The notes below the pieces were generated by a model, which was not told the origin of the DNA, made no database searches, and saw only the letters and a list, made by a program, of their open reading frames with translations. From Methanoplanus endosymbiosus (GTDB lineage: Archaea; Halobacteriota; Methanomicrobia; Methanomicrobiales; Methanomicrobiaceae), in NCBI RefSeq assembly GCF_024662215.1, contig NZ_CP096115.1, forward strand, positions 620,001 to 684,000: a DNA stretch of 64,000 nt. Reading direction: 5' to 3'. This document shows, piece by piece, positions 16,256 through 29,308 of the stretch (within the stretch, counting starts at the first letter, position 1; each line of letters starts with the position of its first letter). The translations under genes and the position numbers were made by a program.

Positions 16256-17494
16256 TTACCGGACTTTCTTTTTTATTTTCAGAACTTCGGATATTTTACC
16301 CCTTAAAGTGAGATAAAAACCTGCAATGCCGGAGAATGCTTTGGTTACAGGGGTGTCAAAGTCCTTTGCAACTTCCTTTAAACGAAGGGGAATGTCTATA
16401 TGCTGAGGGCAGGCTTTTTTACATCTCCCACAGCCTGTGCAGAGTGAAGCATGGGATTTTTTTCCGTCCATGATACCGTGGCTTCTGAATACATACTGCC
16501 ATTTTGCCCAGTTTCCGTTCTTGAACATATGATAACTGTTGTAATATTCAAAGCAGGACGGGATATCAACACCGGCAGGACAGGGCATGCAGTACCTGCA
16601 TCCCGTGCAGCCGACTTTCATAGTCTCTTTGTATTTATCCCTGACTTTGCCGATAACTATTAGCTCATCTTCAGATAATGAGGCAGGAAAGGCATCCTCT
16701 GCAACTCTGATATTCTCCTTCACCTGATCTATAGATGACATTCCGGAGAGTACTGTTGTAACTTCCGGATGATTCCATACCCACCTCAAAGCCCATTCAG
16801 CAGGAGTTCTATGGACTTTTGCACTCTTCCAGATGTCCATAATGTTCTCCGGAATATTGCCTGCAAGATTACCACCTCTCAGAGGTTCCATCACCATTAC
16901 TGCAAGTCCGGATTTTGCAGCGTACTTAAGACCTTCTGTTCCTGCCTGATTTTTCTCATCAAGAAAGTTGTACTGAATCTGGCAGAATTCCCAGGGATAG
17001 GCATTAACAACATCTTTGAATGACTCAATATCACCATGAAATGAAAAACCTGCATTCCTGATTCTTCCGGAGGCTTTTTCCAGGTCCAGAAATTTCTTTA
17101 TTCCAAGGTCGTCCAGATTATGCCAGCTCTCACCGGACAGACTGTGAAGCAGGTAATAATCTATATATCCGGTCTTCAAATCTTTCAGCTGTTTTTCAAA
17201 TATACGACTTATATCATCCGGATTTCTGACTGACCAGTGGGGCAGTTTTGTTGCGATGAAAACTTTATCCCTTAAACCTTCCTTTTCAAGGAAATCTCCG
17301 ATAAAAGATTCGCTCTGTCCTTTGTGGTATGGAACAGCAGTATCAATATAATTAACACCGTTTTCTATTGCATATGCAAGCATCTCAGATGCCTTTGCCC
17401 TGTCTATTCTTCCGGCAGTTTCCGGAAATCTCATTGCACCAAAGCCAAGTACAGGAAGTTTATCACCGGTTTTGGGTATTATTCTGTGCTGCAT
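16256..17494 (-). CDS. Aldo/keto reductase with C-terminal 4Fe-4S domain
   Basis: The 412-residue protein joins an aldo/keto reductase barrel to a ferredoxin-like tail. The catalytic tetrad is readable: Asp and Tyr in YIDTAVPYHKG, Lys in VFIATKLPH and His in DYYLLHSLSG. Near residue 290 a CTGCRYCMPCP motif, and near 355 CTGCGRCKKACPQ, would bind iron-sulfur clusters. This architecture is common in methanogens and anaerobes; the physiological substrate is unknown, but electrons could come from ferredoxin rather than NADPH. Length and motifs are complete. Confidence 0.93.
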   Translation of the reverse strand: MQHRIIPKTGDKLPVLGFGAMRFPETAGRIDRAKASEMLAYAIENGVNYIDTAVPYHKGQSESFIGDFLEKEGLRDKVFIATKLPHWSVRNPDDISRIFEKQLKDLKTGYIDYYLLHSLSGESWHNLDDLGIKKFLDLEKASGRIRNAGFSFHGDIESFKDVVNAYPWEFCQIQYNFLDEKNQAGTEGLKYAAKSGLAVMVMEPLRGGNLAGNIPENIMDIWKSAKVHRTPAEWALRWVWNHPEVTTVLSGMSSIDQVKENIRVAEDAFPASLSEDELIVIGKVRDKYKETMKVGCTGCRYCMPCPAGVDIPSCFEYYNSYHMFKNGNWAKWQYVFRSHGIMDGKKSHASLCTGCGRCKKACPQHIDIPLRLKEVAKDFDTPVTKAFSGIAGFYLTLRGKISEVLKIKKKVR

Positions 17495-17594
17495 CCTTTT
17501 CCCTCAGTGAATAACCTTATAGTCTGCTTATGGGTTATATTTCTTATGAATTACAGACTTTAAACATGATAAACAAAGATTCCGGAGTGAACTA

Positions 17595-17617
17595 CCTCTG
17601 GGCTAAAGACCAAGGGG
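17595..17617. repeat. IS200/IS605-type hairpin, orphan
   Basis: CCTCTGG, loop GCTAAAGA, CCAAGGGG forms an imperfect stem with one bulge. It follows GAACTA and precedes ATTTACGC, the layout seen at ends of IS605/IS1341 elements in archaea. It sits between the 5S rRNA and the aldo/keto reductase gene, and no transposase frame is present. Confidence 0.35.
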
Positions 17618-17761
17618 ATTTACGCTAAATTTTTAAAAGTGCATAACAGCCGGTTATACAAAATAGATTAGAAACAATCTAAACACAGGATTTCAGGAAT
17701 AGCTTAACAGCTGACACTGGCATAATAACTTTTCAGAAGAGACAATCACTCACATAAGCAA

Positions 17762-17878
17762 TTGCAGCGTTAGGTGGTTCCCAAGAACTCTCGTATCTTA
17801 GTACAGCACCCAACGTGGGCGGGCTTAACTGCCGGGTTCGAGATGAGTCCGGGTGTTTCCCCGCCGCTATGGCCGCAA
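17762..17878 (-). rRNA. rrf: 5S ribosomal RNA
   Basis: On the minus strand the terminal helix TTGCGGC (5') pairs with GCTGCAA (3'), bounding a 117-nt RNA. Conserved blocks such as GGGGAAACACCCGG, CATCTCGAACCCGG and GGGTGCTGTACTAAG are present in the usual order. It is the last gene of the rRNA operon, about 100 nt after the 23S rRNA. Confidence 0.92.
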
Positions 17879-17940
17879 TCACAGACCGGACATCAGGTCA
17901 TGAACCTGAATTATTGTCTGCAATTATCCGGCATATTGGC

Positions 17941-17977
17941 ATTCACACAACGATTTCGTCTGGATTTTAACGGTTAA
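17941..17977 (-). other. 3' half of the 23S rRNA processing stem
   Basis: TGGATTTTAACGGTTAA (17961-17977) is the exact complement of 20924-20940. The outer block ATTCACACAACGA (17941-17953) is complementary to 20948-20960. Two unpaired bulges of 7 nt separate the blocks, which fits the bulge-helix-bulge cleaved by the archaeal splicing endonuclease. Confidence 0.85.
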
Positions 17978-20923
<2,946 letters not shown>

Positions 20924-20960
20924 TTAACCGTTAAAATCCATTTAACGTCGTTGTGTGAAT
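20924..20960 (-). other. 5' half of the 23S rRNA processing stem
   Basis: TTAACCGTTAAAATCCA (20924-20940) and TCGTTGTGTGAAT (20948-20960) pair with the downstream blocks at 17961-17977 and 17941-17953. This encloses the 23S rRNA for excision. Confidence 0.85.
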
Positions 20961-21063
20961 ACCTATACACGGCCTCAAAGAGTCCTTACTGACTCTCAGC
21001 CCTTCCCCGTCGATTCACATCAACGGGTGCATTGAAAAGCCGTAAAGTTAGACTTTACGGCTA

Positions 21064-21136
21064 TGGACCCAGGGGGATTTGAACCCCCGGCCTCGGCGTT
21101 GCAAACGCCGCGCTCTTCCAGCTGAGCTATGAGCCC
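21064..21136 (-). tRNA. tRNA-Ala (anticodon TGC) in the rRNA spacer
   Basis: The 73-nt cloverleaf has acceptor GGGCTCA/TGGGTCC with discriminator A, the anticodon loop TTTGCAA (anticodon TGC) and a GGGGGTTCAAATCCCCC T arm. Its location between 16S and 23S is the standard archaeal arrangement, so it is cotranscribed with the rRNAs. Confidence 0.96.
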
Positions 21137-21157
21137 TCTGCTTTTTATTTATGTTAA

Positions 21158-21195
21158 CACTGACAATTTTACAGTTTGTTTAATAACCGCTAATT
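21158..21195 (-). other. 3' half of the 16S rRNA processing stem
   Basis: GTTTAATAACCGCTAATT (21178-21195) is perfectly complementary to 22747-22764. CACTGACAAT (21158-21167) is complementary to 22775-22784. The unpaired stretches between the blocks form the bulges expected of a bulge-helix-bulge. Confidence 0.85.
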
Positions 21196-21214
21196 ACCCC
21201 TCACGATATTTCGT

Positions 21215-22684
<1,470 letters not shown>

Positions 22685-22746
22685 TAATTGTTTGAAGTAC
22701 TTACACTTCGGCACACTATCGATTTTTCACTAGTTTATCTAAAAGG

Positions 22747-22784
22747 AATTAGCGGTTATTAAACAAATTTCCGCATTGTCAGTG
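22747..22784 (-). other. 5' half of the 16S rRNA processing stem
   Basis: AATTAGCGGTTATTAAAC and ATTGTCAGTG pair with the downstream blocks at 21178-21195 and 21158-21167, enclosing the 16S rRNA. Confidence 0.85.
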
Positions 22785-22863
22785 CCAACGTCAGAACCGA
22801 CACCCCCATCCGGGTGCTTTCGGTTCTCCATCTAAGAATCGAGGTAACAATGTTAGGTTTATT

Positions 22864-22875
22864 GTTATATAAACA
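22864..22875 (-). promoter_or_regulatory. TATA box of the rRNA operon promoter
   Basis: The minus strand reads TGTTTATATAAC, a strong archaeal TATA element. It would place the transcription start near 22838, upstream of a leader hairpin (AGAACCGA...TCGGTTCT, about 22793-22828) and the 16S processing stem. A second TATA candidate, GGGTTTATATGTGG, lies at about 23045-23058. Confidence 0.6.
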
Positions 22876-23236
22876 CATTGTTTTACGATTTACAAAAAGC
22901 AGAGGAAAGCATATCTCAGCGAATCCATCTTAGCTTTACTTCCACCCTGTGAAAAAACTCACAGGACTTTCCCGAATTAAACATCACAGCCACCCTGAGG
23001 CGTCTGTTCCCGTAATACTTCGGCCTTACAATGTTGTATGCCGCCACATATAAACCCTTGCAGGAAATGATAGAATTTTCAGGAAAAACCCAATCATCCG
23101 TAACAAAAAAACGGCAGAACGGCGTTTTTCCATGACATTTTGATCACTCGCGCAAATTGCACCCATGAAGACTGGATGGCCATCAGAAAAAATTCACAAT
23201 AAAAACGAAGAAAAAATGCTTTGAAAAAAAAATGTC

Positions 23237-23704
23237 TTATCTTTCAGTTAAAGCATCATGTTTTGTCATAGAATCCGGATTTTTGTAATCCGGCTCTTCC
23301 CTTACAGGAGTATCTTCCTCAAGTACTGAATTACAGGCAACACCATCAGAATCCTTATCAATACCATGAACATCACCCTTCCCAATGCTCATACAGTAGT
23401 CATAACATCTCTGCGCATCAGACTTTGAATCAAAATCCTGACAGTCATAACAGTTTCCCGCACAGCTGCATACGCCGGAAAAATCACTACAGGCATCAGA
23501 ACCCTTCACCACATCCGGTTCATTATCAGTGCACCCACAGGAAATCACAGATAATATCAAAATTATCATCAAAATTCCGGCAAAAATATATCTGTTAAAT
23601 CTTCGCAATTCAGAATTCCCACCGGATAAATTGACACCAGCGCATAAATTACAGTTATCAGAGAGAAGAACAACCCTATAGCATTTCTTAACTTTATTTT
23701 TCAT
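23237..23704 (-). CDS. Lipoprotein with excalibur-type calcium-binding motif
   Basis: Starting at ATG 23704 (MKNKVKK), the protein has a central membrane/signal segment (IFAGILMIILILSVISCGC) with a lipobox-like Cys. A Cys-rich domain follows (SGVCSCAGNCYDC, QRCYDYC) and then a calcium-loop motif DKDSDGVACNS, the excalibur (extracellular calcium-binding) signature DxDxDGxxC. It is probably tethered outside the membrane. A TATA-like TTTATAAT lies about 20 nt upstream. The frame extends to 23758 inside the preceding gene, but that start is unlikely. The long N-terminus before the hydrophobic segment is odd for a lipoprotein. Confidence 0.65.
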   Translation of the reverse strand: MKNKVKKCYRVVLLSDNCNLCAGVNLSGGNSELRRFNRYIFAGILMIILILSVISCGCTDNEPDVVKGSDACSDFSGVCSCAGNCYDCQDFDSKSDAQRCYDYCMSIGKGDVHGIDKDSDGVACNSVLEEDTPVREEPDYKNPDSMTKHDALTER

Positions 23705-23733
23705 ATTAAAACCCCCCAAATTATAAAAGGCAG

Positions 23734-25212
23734 TTATCTCCTGCCCTTCCGGAGACATTCAAAGTCGATATAACCACGATAGGCATCAGTCATTAAAAGG
23801 GAGACTTTTACCTTCCGGCCGACATAAAGCCCCTCATACCCCTCCATAACCCTTCCTTCAACAGGCGGGTCATAAATTCTGACATAAGTTCCTCTCCCGG
23901 AAGCACCCGTAACAATAGCATCAAAGACCTTGCCTATACTTTTGGAGAGAAGAACAGCAGCAGCAGACTTTAGCATAAAACGCTCAACCTTCTGTGATGC
24001 CTTGTCCCTGTCCGTCATACGGACAGAAAGCCTCTCAAGTTCACCCGGTGTATAAGGAACCTTCTTTCCGTCAAGAACCGACTTTACAATTCTCTGAATA
24101 ATCAGGTCGTTATACCTCCGGTTAGGAGCTGTACTGTGGGTGTAATCCGGAACTGCAAGTGCAAAATGTCCGACAGGAGCATCTCCCGGATTGTATGGTA
24201 CATATTCACCATGCCCAAGAAGTTTAACAATAGTCAGTGAGAGATCAGGGAAGGTTTTGGGATCTGAAACTCTTTGTCCGGCTAAGAACTCAGTCAGAGC
24301 CTTTGAATCCGGACTGTCAGGCAGGGTTACGCCATATCCGGCAACAACCTCACAGATAAGGTCCCACTTCTCCGGAATCTTAACAACCCTGTGCGTCATA
24401 GGCACACCGGCATCCATCAGAAATCCGGCAAATGTCCGGTTGGCAGCAACCATAAACTCCTCAATGATTCTGTGTGCTTCATTCTGCTTCATTGATATTA
24501 TATCAGACACATCATTACCCCGCATAACCGGACGTGCCTCGGCTGTTTCAAGATCAAGAGCGCCGTTTTGCATCCGGAATTTTCTGAGGCGAAGGGATGC
24601 CTTATGCTGAAGCAGGATCTGATCTTTTAAACCCGGAATACTGCCAACGTCATCAGGAATACTGCCCTTCTTCTCAATCCAGTTACCAACCTCCTCATAG
24701 ATGAGTTTTGCCTTATTGGATACAACAGCCCTGTACACACCCACATGCTCAATATCACCGTCCGGTAAAATATCATATTCAGCGACCACAGCCTGACAGT
24801 CTTTACCCGGAAGAAGGGACGATATATTGCCGCAAAGCTTAAACGGGATCATAAAAAAGGTCTCAACTCCGGTATAGACAGCCGTAGTATTGTATGCAGC
24901 ATAGCGATCTGTTGCTGAATCTTTAGGAACGTAACAGTCAACATCGGCAATGGCCACCTTCACATTGATAATGCCGCCATCCTTCTCCTCACAGAATTCG
25001 ATCTGATCCAGATCCTTAGAATCGAAATTATCAATTGATGACCAGAGAAGATGCCTTAAATCTGCTGCCTCTGTTACATTATCAGGAAATATTCTCCCGG
25101 AGATGTTCTCACTCTCGCGGATGACCTGATCAGGAAAACGCGGTGCAAAACCATATGATTTCATAGCATCACGGGCAATTGCCTTTAAATCCGGACGATG
25201 TCTCTGTTTCAT
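23734..25212 (-). CDS. RNB-domain ribonuclease (RNase II/R family)
   Basis: The protein of about 492 residues contains the RNB exonuclease catalytic domain: the IDNFDSKDLDQIEF block with the metal-binding Asp residues, VKVAIADVDCYVPKDS, RVVKIPEKW and TAPNRRYNDLIIQR. The C-terminal part (FDAIVTGASGRGTYVRI) fits an S1-like RNA-binding fold. It would degrade RNA 3' to 5'. Archaeal members of this family are shorter than bacterial RNase R and lack the N-terminal cold-shock domains, as here. Met at 25212 (MKQRHRPDLK) is chosen; the 35 residues upstream to 25317 look non-conserved. Confidence 0.88.
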   Translation of the reverse strand: MKQRHRPDLKAIARDAMKSYGFAPRFPDQVIRESENISGRIFPDNVTEAADLRHLLWSSIDNFDSKDLDQIEFCEEKDGGIINVKVAIADVDCYVPKDSATDRYAAYNTTAVYTGVETFFMIPFKLCGNISSLLPGKDCQAVVAEYDILPDGDIEHVGVYRAVVSNKAKLIYEEVGNWIEKKGSIPDDVGSIPGLKDQILLQHKASLRLRKFRMQNGALDLETAEARPVMRGNDVSDIISMKQNEAHRIIEEFMVAANRTFAGFLMDAGVPMTHRVVKIPEKWDLICEVVAGYGVTLPDSPDSKALTEFLAGQRVSDPKTFPDLSLTIVKLLGHGEYVPYNPGDAPVGHFALAVPDYTHSTAPNRRYNDLIIQRIVKSVLDGKKVPYTPGELERLSVRMTDRDKASQKVERFMLKSAAAVLLSKSIGKVFDAIVTGASGRGTYVRIYDPPVEGRVMEGYEGLYVGRKVKVSLLMTDAYRGYIDFECLRKGRR

Positions 25213-25416
25213 ATTTCTAAATCTGCTCCCAAGTATAAATAATGAAGTGTCAGAGAGGATTATATCCAGAATTGAGGCTGATTTTACGATTGGATTTGAA
25301 TGAATGATTATAATCAATCCCCGTAAAGCATTCCGGAATAAATCACCGGCAAAGAATATCTATTTATAATTCCCCATCCGATAACCATACATCACAGAAT
25401 ATTTTCCGGGGATAAC

Positions 25417-26070
25417 ATGGGGAAAAAATTACTGATTATTCCGATAATTCATAGTGAAGAAGAACTTGGCAGCCTTAAAGATCGGATTTCCGGGATTAAA
25501 GAAGAAAAACTCGGCTCAGAAGTGCATAAAAAACAGATAGAAGAAGTTCATAAATTATGGAGAGATATTGCCGGGACGATTTCTGAAATAATGCAGATTA
25601 TCAAACCTGAAAAGATTCAGATTTTTCAGGACGGTATGCCGGCCGGTGGAGAAACCGGGGAAAAAATAGTCAGGGAATGTGCGGCAAACAGAAGCATAAA
25701 TTATGTAATACTTGCTGAGATGATAAATTCCGGAGCGGAAATTGAGCAGACTGAATCCCCTCAATATCTTAAGGAAGAGTACGATATCATCAGAGAAATT
25801 TTCTCAGCCAAATCTCCTGAAGAACAGAATAAATTGTCACTCAAATACAGAGAAAAACTGCACGGACTTGGTATTAACAGAGACAGATTTATCGCTGAAA
25901 GAATAAATTCTTCATTAAAGGAAGGATATACAGGGATTCTGTTTATAGGTGCAACTCACAATATTACTCCCGGACTCTCAGATGAGATCAATTATTATAT
26001 CTACAACTATGACAGAAGAGCAGCAATACACTGGATAAATGACGGAGTGGACAATCAGAATAATCTGTAA
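25417..26070 (+). CDS. Hypothetical cytoplasmic protein, unknown function
   Basis: I do not recognise the family. The 217-residue protein has an N-terminal strand (KKLLIIPIIHSEEELGSL), a helix-rich middle with many Glu and Lys, and a strong strand-turn near the C-terminus (GYTGILFIGATHNI). The ILFIGATHNI and LIIPIIHSEEE strands are reminiscent of the conserved His-containing strands of TraB/erythromycin-esterase-like folds, but this is weak. No signal or membrane segment is seen. It precedes the gas vesicle cluster on the same strand, separated by a palindromic terminator candidate at 26075-26091. Confidence 0.65.
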   Translation: MGKKLLIIPIIHSEEELGSLKDRISGIKEEKLGSEVHKKQIEEVHKLWRDIAGTISEIMQIIKPEKIQIFQDGMPAGGETGEKIVRECAANRSINYVILAEMINSGAEIEQTESPQYLKEEYDIIREIFSAKSPEEQNKLSLKYREKLHGLGINRDRFIAERINSSLKEGYTGILFIGATHNITPGLSDEINYYIYNYDRRAAIHWINDGVDNQNNL

Positions 26071-26074
26071 TAAC

Positions 26075-26091
26075 TGAGCATCAGATGCTCA
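26075..26091. terminator. Palindrome, probable terminator
   Basis: TGAGCATCAGATGCTCA is a perfect 8-bp-arm palindrome five bases after the stop of the preceding gene. It probably ends that transcript. Confidence 0.4.
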
Positions 26092-26109
26092 AATAAAGAT
26101 AGCTGAAGA

Positions 26110-26188
26110 CTGTAAGATAGATATAAATATTGACTGCACCAGTATGTAAAATACTACATAATATCATAATTCCGGGGGTCATGGGGAT
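26110..26188 (+). promoter_or_regulatory. Promoter region of the gas vesicle regulator gene
   Basis: GATATAAATATTG (about 26119-26131) is a good archaeal TATA box. The short inverted repeat AGTAT-GTAAA-ATACT lies at about 26141-26155, near the expected start site, and could be an operator, possibly for autoregulation by the PadR-like product. GGGGGTCATGGGGAT precedes the ATG. Confidence 0.4.
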
Positions 26189-27067
26189 ATGAGAGAGAAT
26201 GTAAATCAGAAATTAAACAAAAAAATTATACTACTGAATGATTTTTTCAGTGAAGACATCCTTTATTTTTATGGCGACAGTGCTGACAAATACTCGATTT
26301 TTACAAGCGGACTTGAGCACGGACTTACAAATTCAGAACTCTGCCTGTACGGATTTTACCATACACAGATATTAACGAGATTTAACGAAGACATTCAGCA
26401 GAGAAGGATGGAAATTTTTGAGTTACGAAACGGTATAGACAATCTCATAGAATCGATTGAAAAATGCTGTGACAGAATATATAAATCAAACTCACTGATG
26501 GCATTCAGATTCCTCTTTGACTTCTCCAAAGTAAAAGAGATTGAAAATATAATCCTGCTCAAAAATATAATCCATGAGAAAAAAGAGCAGTCATTCCCGA
26601 TTTCAGGAATATATGCATTTAATATTAAAAGTCTGAAAGCCAGCGAGATCAGCAGGATTTCAAAAGAGATTCCAAGAGTGATAATGGAGACAAATGACGA
26701 ACATCTCATCTCATTTCCTATCGGCAGAAACAATCCGGGCGATTCTGAGAATCTGATGAATATGGTTGATCAGAATATTGTGGAAGATGTAATCAGAAAA
26801 TCACTTGACACAGTAATAATATCCCTTCTAAACCGCCCAATGTCGGGACTGGATATCATCAGAGAGATACAGACCCGTTTTGGAGTCATAATTCCTATGA
26901 CAAGAGTTTATTCTTATCTCCTGGAACTGGAGTATGAAGATGTTCTGAGCACCCATAAGAGCGGGAATAAAAAGATCTACACCCCAACAAAAACCGGAAA
27001 AATAACTCTTGATAAGAGAAGAGAGGACACTGCAAAGGTATATGCACATATTCTGAACGGAGGATAA
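26189..27067 (+). CDS. MEDS-like sensory domain fused to a PadR-type winged helix; probable gas vesicle regulator
   Basis: The 292-residue protein has two parts. Residues 10-180 (ILLNDFFSEDILYFYGDS, SGLEHGLTNSELCLYGFY) resemble the DcmR-type MEDS fold related to KaiC, with no P-loop. Residues 210-290 form a PadR-like winged helix (DTVIISLLNRPMSGLDIIRE, TRVYSYLLELE, KIYTPTKTGK). It is therefore probably a ligand-responsive DNA-binding regulator. The stop is followed immediately by the CDC48 start with a GGAGGA ribosome binding site, so they are translationally coupled at the head of the gas vesicle cluster. Haloarchaeal clusters use GvpD and GvpE here instead; neither is present, so this protein is the best candidate regulator. 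Confidence 0.7.
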   Translation: MRENVNQKLNKKIILLNDFFSEDILYFYGDSADKYSIFTSGLEHGLTNSELCLYGFYHTQILTRFNEDIQQRRMEIFELRNGIDNLIESIEKCCDRIYKSNSLMAFRFLFDFSKVKEIENIILLKNIIHEKKEQSFPISGIYAFNIKSLKASEISRISKEIPRVIMETNDEHLISFPIGRNNPGDSENLMNMVDQNIVEDVIRKSLDTVIISLLNRPMSGLDIIREIQTRFGVIIPMTRVYSYLLELEYEDVLSTHKSGNKKIYTPTKTGKITLDKRREDTAKVYAHILNGG

Positions 27068-29152
27068 ATGAAAGTTACTATTAAAGAGGCACGTCCGCGT
27101 GACGTTGGAAGAGCCATAGCCCGTATAAATCAGGAAATAATGGCAGAACTGGGTCTGAACACGGGGGACATCGTTAATATTAAAGGAGGACGCTCTGCCT
27201 ATGCCAGGACACTTCCTGCATATCCGGAAGACGGGATGGACGGCAGCATTCAGATAGACGGCATAATCAGGACCAACATAAAATCAGGAATCAATGAGAC
27301 CGTCACTCTTGAAAGAACAGAAATACCGCCTCTTGACATGGCAGTACTAAAACCACTTGAATCAACATCCGGAAAAGACATTGACTGTAGCCTTCTTTCA
27401 GGATACCCGCTTCAGAAGGATGACATGGTAAGACTTGCTGTTTTTGGAAGGCAGATCACATTTCATATTGAGGATGCCCATCCGGACGCAGGAGTGGTTA
27501 ATGAAAATACCATAATCAGAATCAGAGGGCAGACATCTAAAGAACCGGAAAAAAAACGCGGTTTCACATCATATGAAGATATAGGCGGTTTAAGGCCGCA
27601 GCTGCAAAAGATCAGGGAGATGGCAGAACTCCCACTCAGATATCCGGAACTCTTTGAAAAGGTGGGCATAGATCCGCCAAAAGGTGTTCTTCTCTACGGC
27701 CCTCCGGGAACAGGCAAAACCCTGATTGCAAAAGCGGTTGCAAACGAAGTCAATGCCCATTTCATCTATATATCCGGCCCTGAAATCATGGGTAAATATT
27801 ACGGTGAATCCGAAGGTAAACTCAGGGAGATCTTTTCAGAAGCAAAGAAAAATGCTCCGGCTGTAATTTTTATTGACGAAATTGACAGTATAGCGCCTAA
27901 AAGAGAGGAACTTGGCGGGGAAAAACAGGTAGAGAAGAGAGTTGTGGCTCAGCTTCTCGCATTGATGGACGGAGCACAGAAGAGAGGGCAGGTTATGGTA
28001 ATAGCCGCAACAAACATGCCAAACCTTCTCGACCCGGCCCTCAGAAGACCCGGAAGATTTGACCGTGAGATTGAGATAGCAATACCTGACAGAGACGGGC
28101 GACAGGAAATATTTGAAATACATATGAGAGGCATGCCAATAGAGGACGATGTCGCAATAGAAGAGATCGCCTCAGCCACACACGGATATGTCGGTGCAGA
28201 TATAGCAGCACTGTGCCGTGAGGCTGCAATGTGTGCACTCAGAAAAATTCTGCCTGAGATTGACTTTTCACAGGATTATATTCCATACAGTATTCTCTCC
28301 GGACTTGTAATCACAAATGATGACATAAATTCAGCAATGCTTGAAGTCAGGCCTTCTGCCCTTCGCGAGGTATTTATTGAGAGGCCTGATGTAAAATGGA
28401 GCGATGTAGGCGGGCTTTCGGAGATAAAGGAGAAAATAAAAAACCTGGTTGAACTTCCGGTTAAGAGGCCCGGATTATACCGTTATGCAGGAGTTAATCC
28501 TCCGAAAGGCATAATGATGCACGGCCCTCCCGGTACAGGAAAGACCCTTATTGCCAGAGCAGTTGCAGGAAAAACAGGGTCAAATTTCATATCTGTAAAA
28601 GGGCCGGAGATATTCTCAAAATATCTCGGCGAATCTGAAAAAACAATCAGGGAAATATTCAGAAAGGCCAGAATGGCTGCGCCGTGCATAATTTTCTTCG
28701 ATGAAATTGATGCCATTGCACCGGCAAGAAGTGCAGGTGAGGCCAATGGGAATGCAGACCGGGTTATTTCTCAGCTCCTCATAGAGATGGACGGCATTGA
28801 AGAGTTAAAAGGAGTAATTGTTCTTGCAGCCACAAACCGGCCCGATATTATAGACTCTGCTCTCATGCGTCCGGGAAGATTTGACTTTGTACTGGAACTG
28901 CCTCTGCCGGACGAAGATGCAAGAACTGAAATTCTAACAATACACCTTAAGAATAAGCCTTTAGCCGGCAATATATCTATTAATTCTCTGGCCGGCCGGA
29001 CAGAAGGATTTTCAGGTGCAGAACTGGAGTTCATATGCAAAAATGCTGCTCACCTTGCAATTAAAGAATTTGCAGGCGGTGATGATGAATTGGACAATCT
29101 AATAATCCGGGAATCTCATTTAGACTCTGCATTAAGCGAGATAAGAAAATAA
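27068..29152 (+). CDS. CDC48/VCP-type AAA ATPase of the gas vesicle cluster
   Basis: The 694-residue hexameric unfoldase-type ATPase has an N-domain (residues 1-155, VTIKEARPRDVGRAIARI, double-psi barrel), then two AAA modules. D1 has Walker A GPPGTGKT at 211-218 and Walker B VIFIDEIDSIAP. D2 has GPPGTGKT near 485 and Walker B IIFFDEIDAIAP, with Arg fingers in RRPGRFD and MRPGRFD. It is somewhat shorter than canonical archaeal CDC48. It starts directly after the regulator stop and precedes gvpA. Being in the gas vesicle operon, it is inferred to disassemble or quality-control Gvp aggregates; a second housekeeping CDC48 probably exists elsewhere in the genome. Confidence 0.93.
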   Translation: MKVTIKEARPRDVGRAIARINQEIMAELGLNTGDIVNIKGGRSAYARTLPAYPEDGMDGSIQIDGIIRTNIKSGINETVTLERTEIPPLDMAVLKPLESTSGKDIDCSLLSGYPLQKDDMVRLAVFGRQITFHIEDAHPDAGVVNENTIIRIRGQTSKEPEKKRGFTSYEDIGGLRPQLQKIREMAELPLRYPELFEKVGIDPPKGVLLYGPPGTGKTLIAKAVANEVNAHFIYISGPEIMGKYYGESEGKLREIFSEAKKNAPAVIFIDEIDSIAPKREELGGEKQVEKRVVAQLLALMDGAQKRGQVMVIAATNMPNLLDPALRRPGRFDREIEIAIPDRDGRQEIFEIHMRGMPIEDDVAIEEIASATHGYVGADIAALCREAAMCALRKILPEIDFSQDYIPYSILSGLVITNDDINSAMLEVRPSALREVFIERPDVKWSDVGGLSEIKEKIKNLVELPVKRPGLYRYAGVNPPKGIMMHGPPGTGKTLIARAVAGKTGSNFISVKGPEIFSKYLGESEKTIREIFRKARMAAPCIIFFDEIDAIAPARSAGEANGNADRVISQLLIEMDGIEELKGVIVLAATNRPDIIDSALMRPGRFDFVLELPLPDEDARTEILTIHLKNKPLAGNISINSLAGRTEGFSGAELEFICKNAAHLAIKEFAGGDDELDNLIIRESHLDSALSEIRK

Positions 29153-29308
29153 TTCATTCCTTTTTTTAAAACAGATTCTGAAATACCAATTAAGATATAT
29201 CTCCTCGAAGAGCATTTCATTCTATGGGGCCGTCATTTAGGAGAAAAATCAGCTAATGAATGTTTGACAACGTTCAGATGGTCTCTGTAAATAAGGAGTG
29301 AATAAATA
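29153..29308 (+). promoter_or_regulatory. gvpA promoter and leader
   Basis: A T7 tract at 29161-29167 probably ends the CDC48 transcript. A TATA-like TAAGATATAT lies at 29191-29200. In the presumed leader, the inverted repeat TGAATGTT-TGAC-AACGTTCA (29257-29276) folds into an 8-bp hairpin. It is followed by a strong ribosome binding site AAGGAGTGA (29294-29302). An own promoter for gvpA is expected because the shell protein must be made in large excess. Confidence 0.5.

Larger units (their letters stand above)
22685..23236. other. rRNA leader and upstream region
   Basis: No gene is visible. The region holds the 16S processing stem, a leader hairpin, two TATA candidates on the minus strand and a perfect hairpin CCTGTGA-AAAAAC-TCACAGG at about 22947-22966. 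The far part (23090-23236) is T/A-rich and probably ends transcription of the lipoprotein gene that follows on the same strand. Confidence 0.5.

Noticed and set aside
24191-24610. Plus-strand 139-codon frame inside the RNB nuclease gene
   Set aside because: Antisense shadow of a well-supported RNB coding region.
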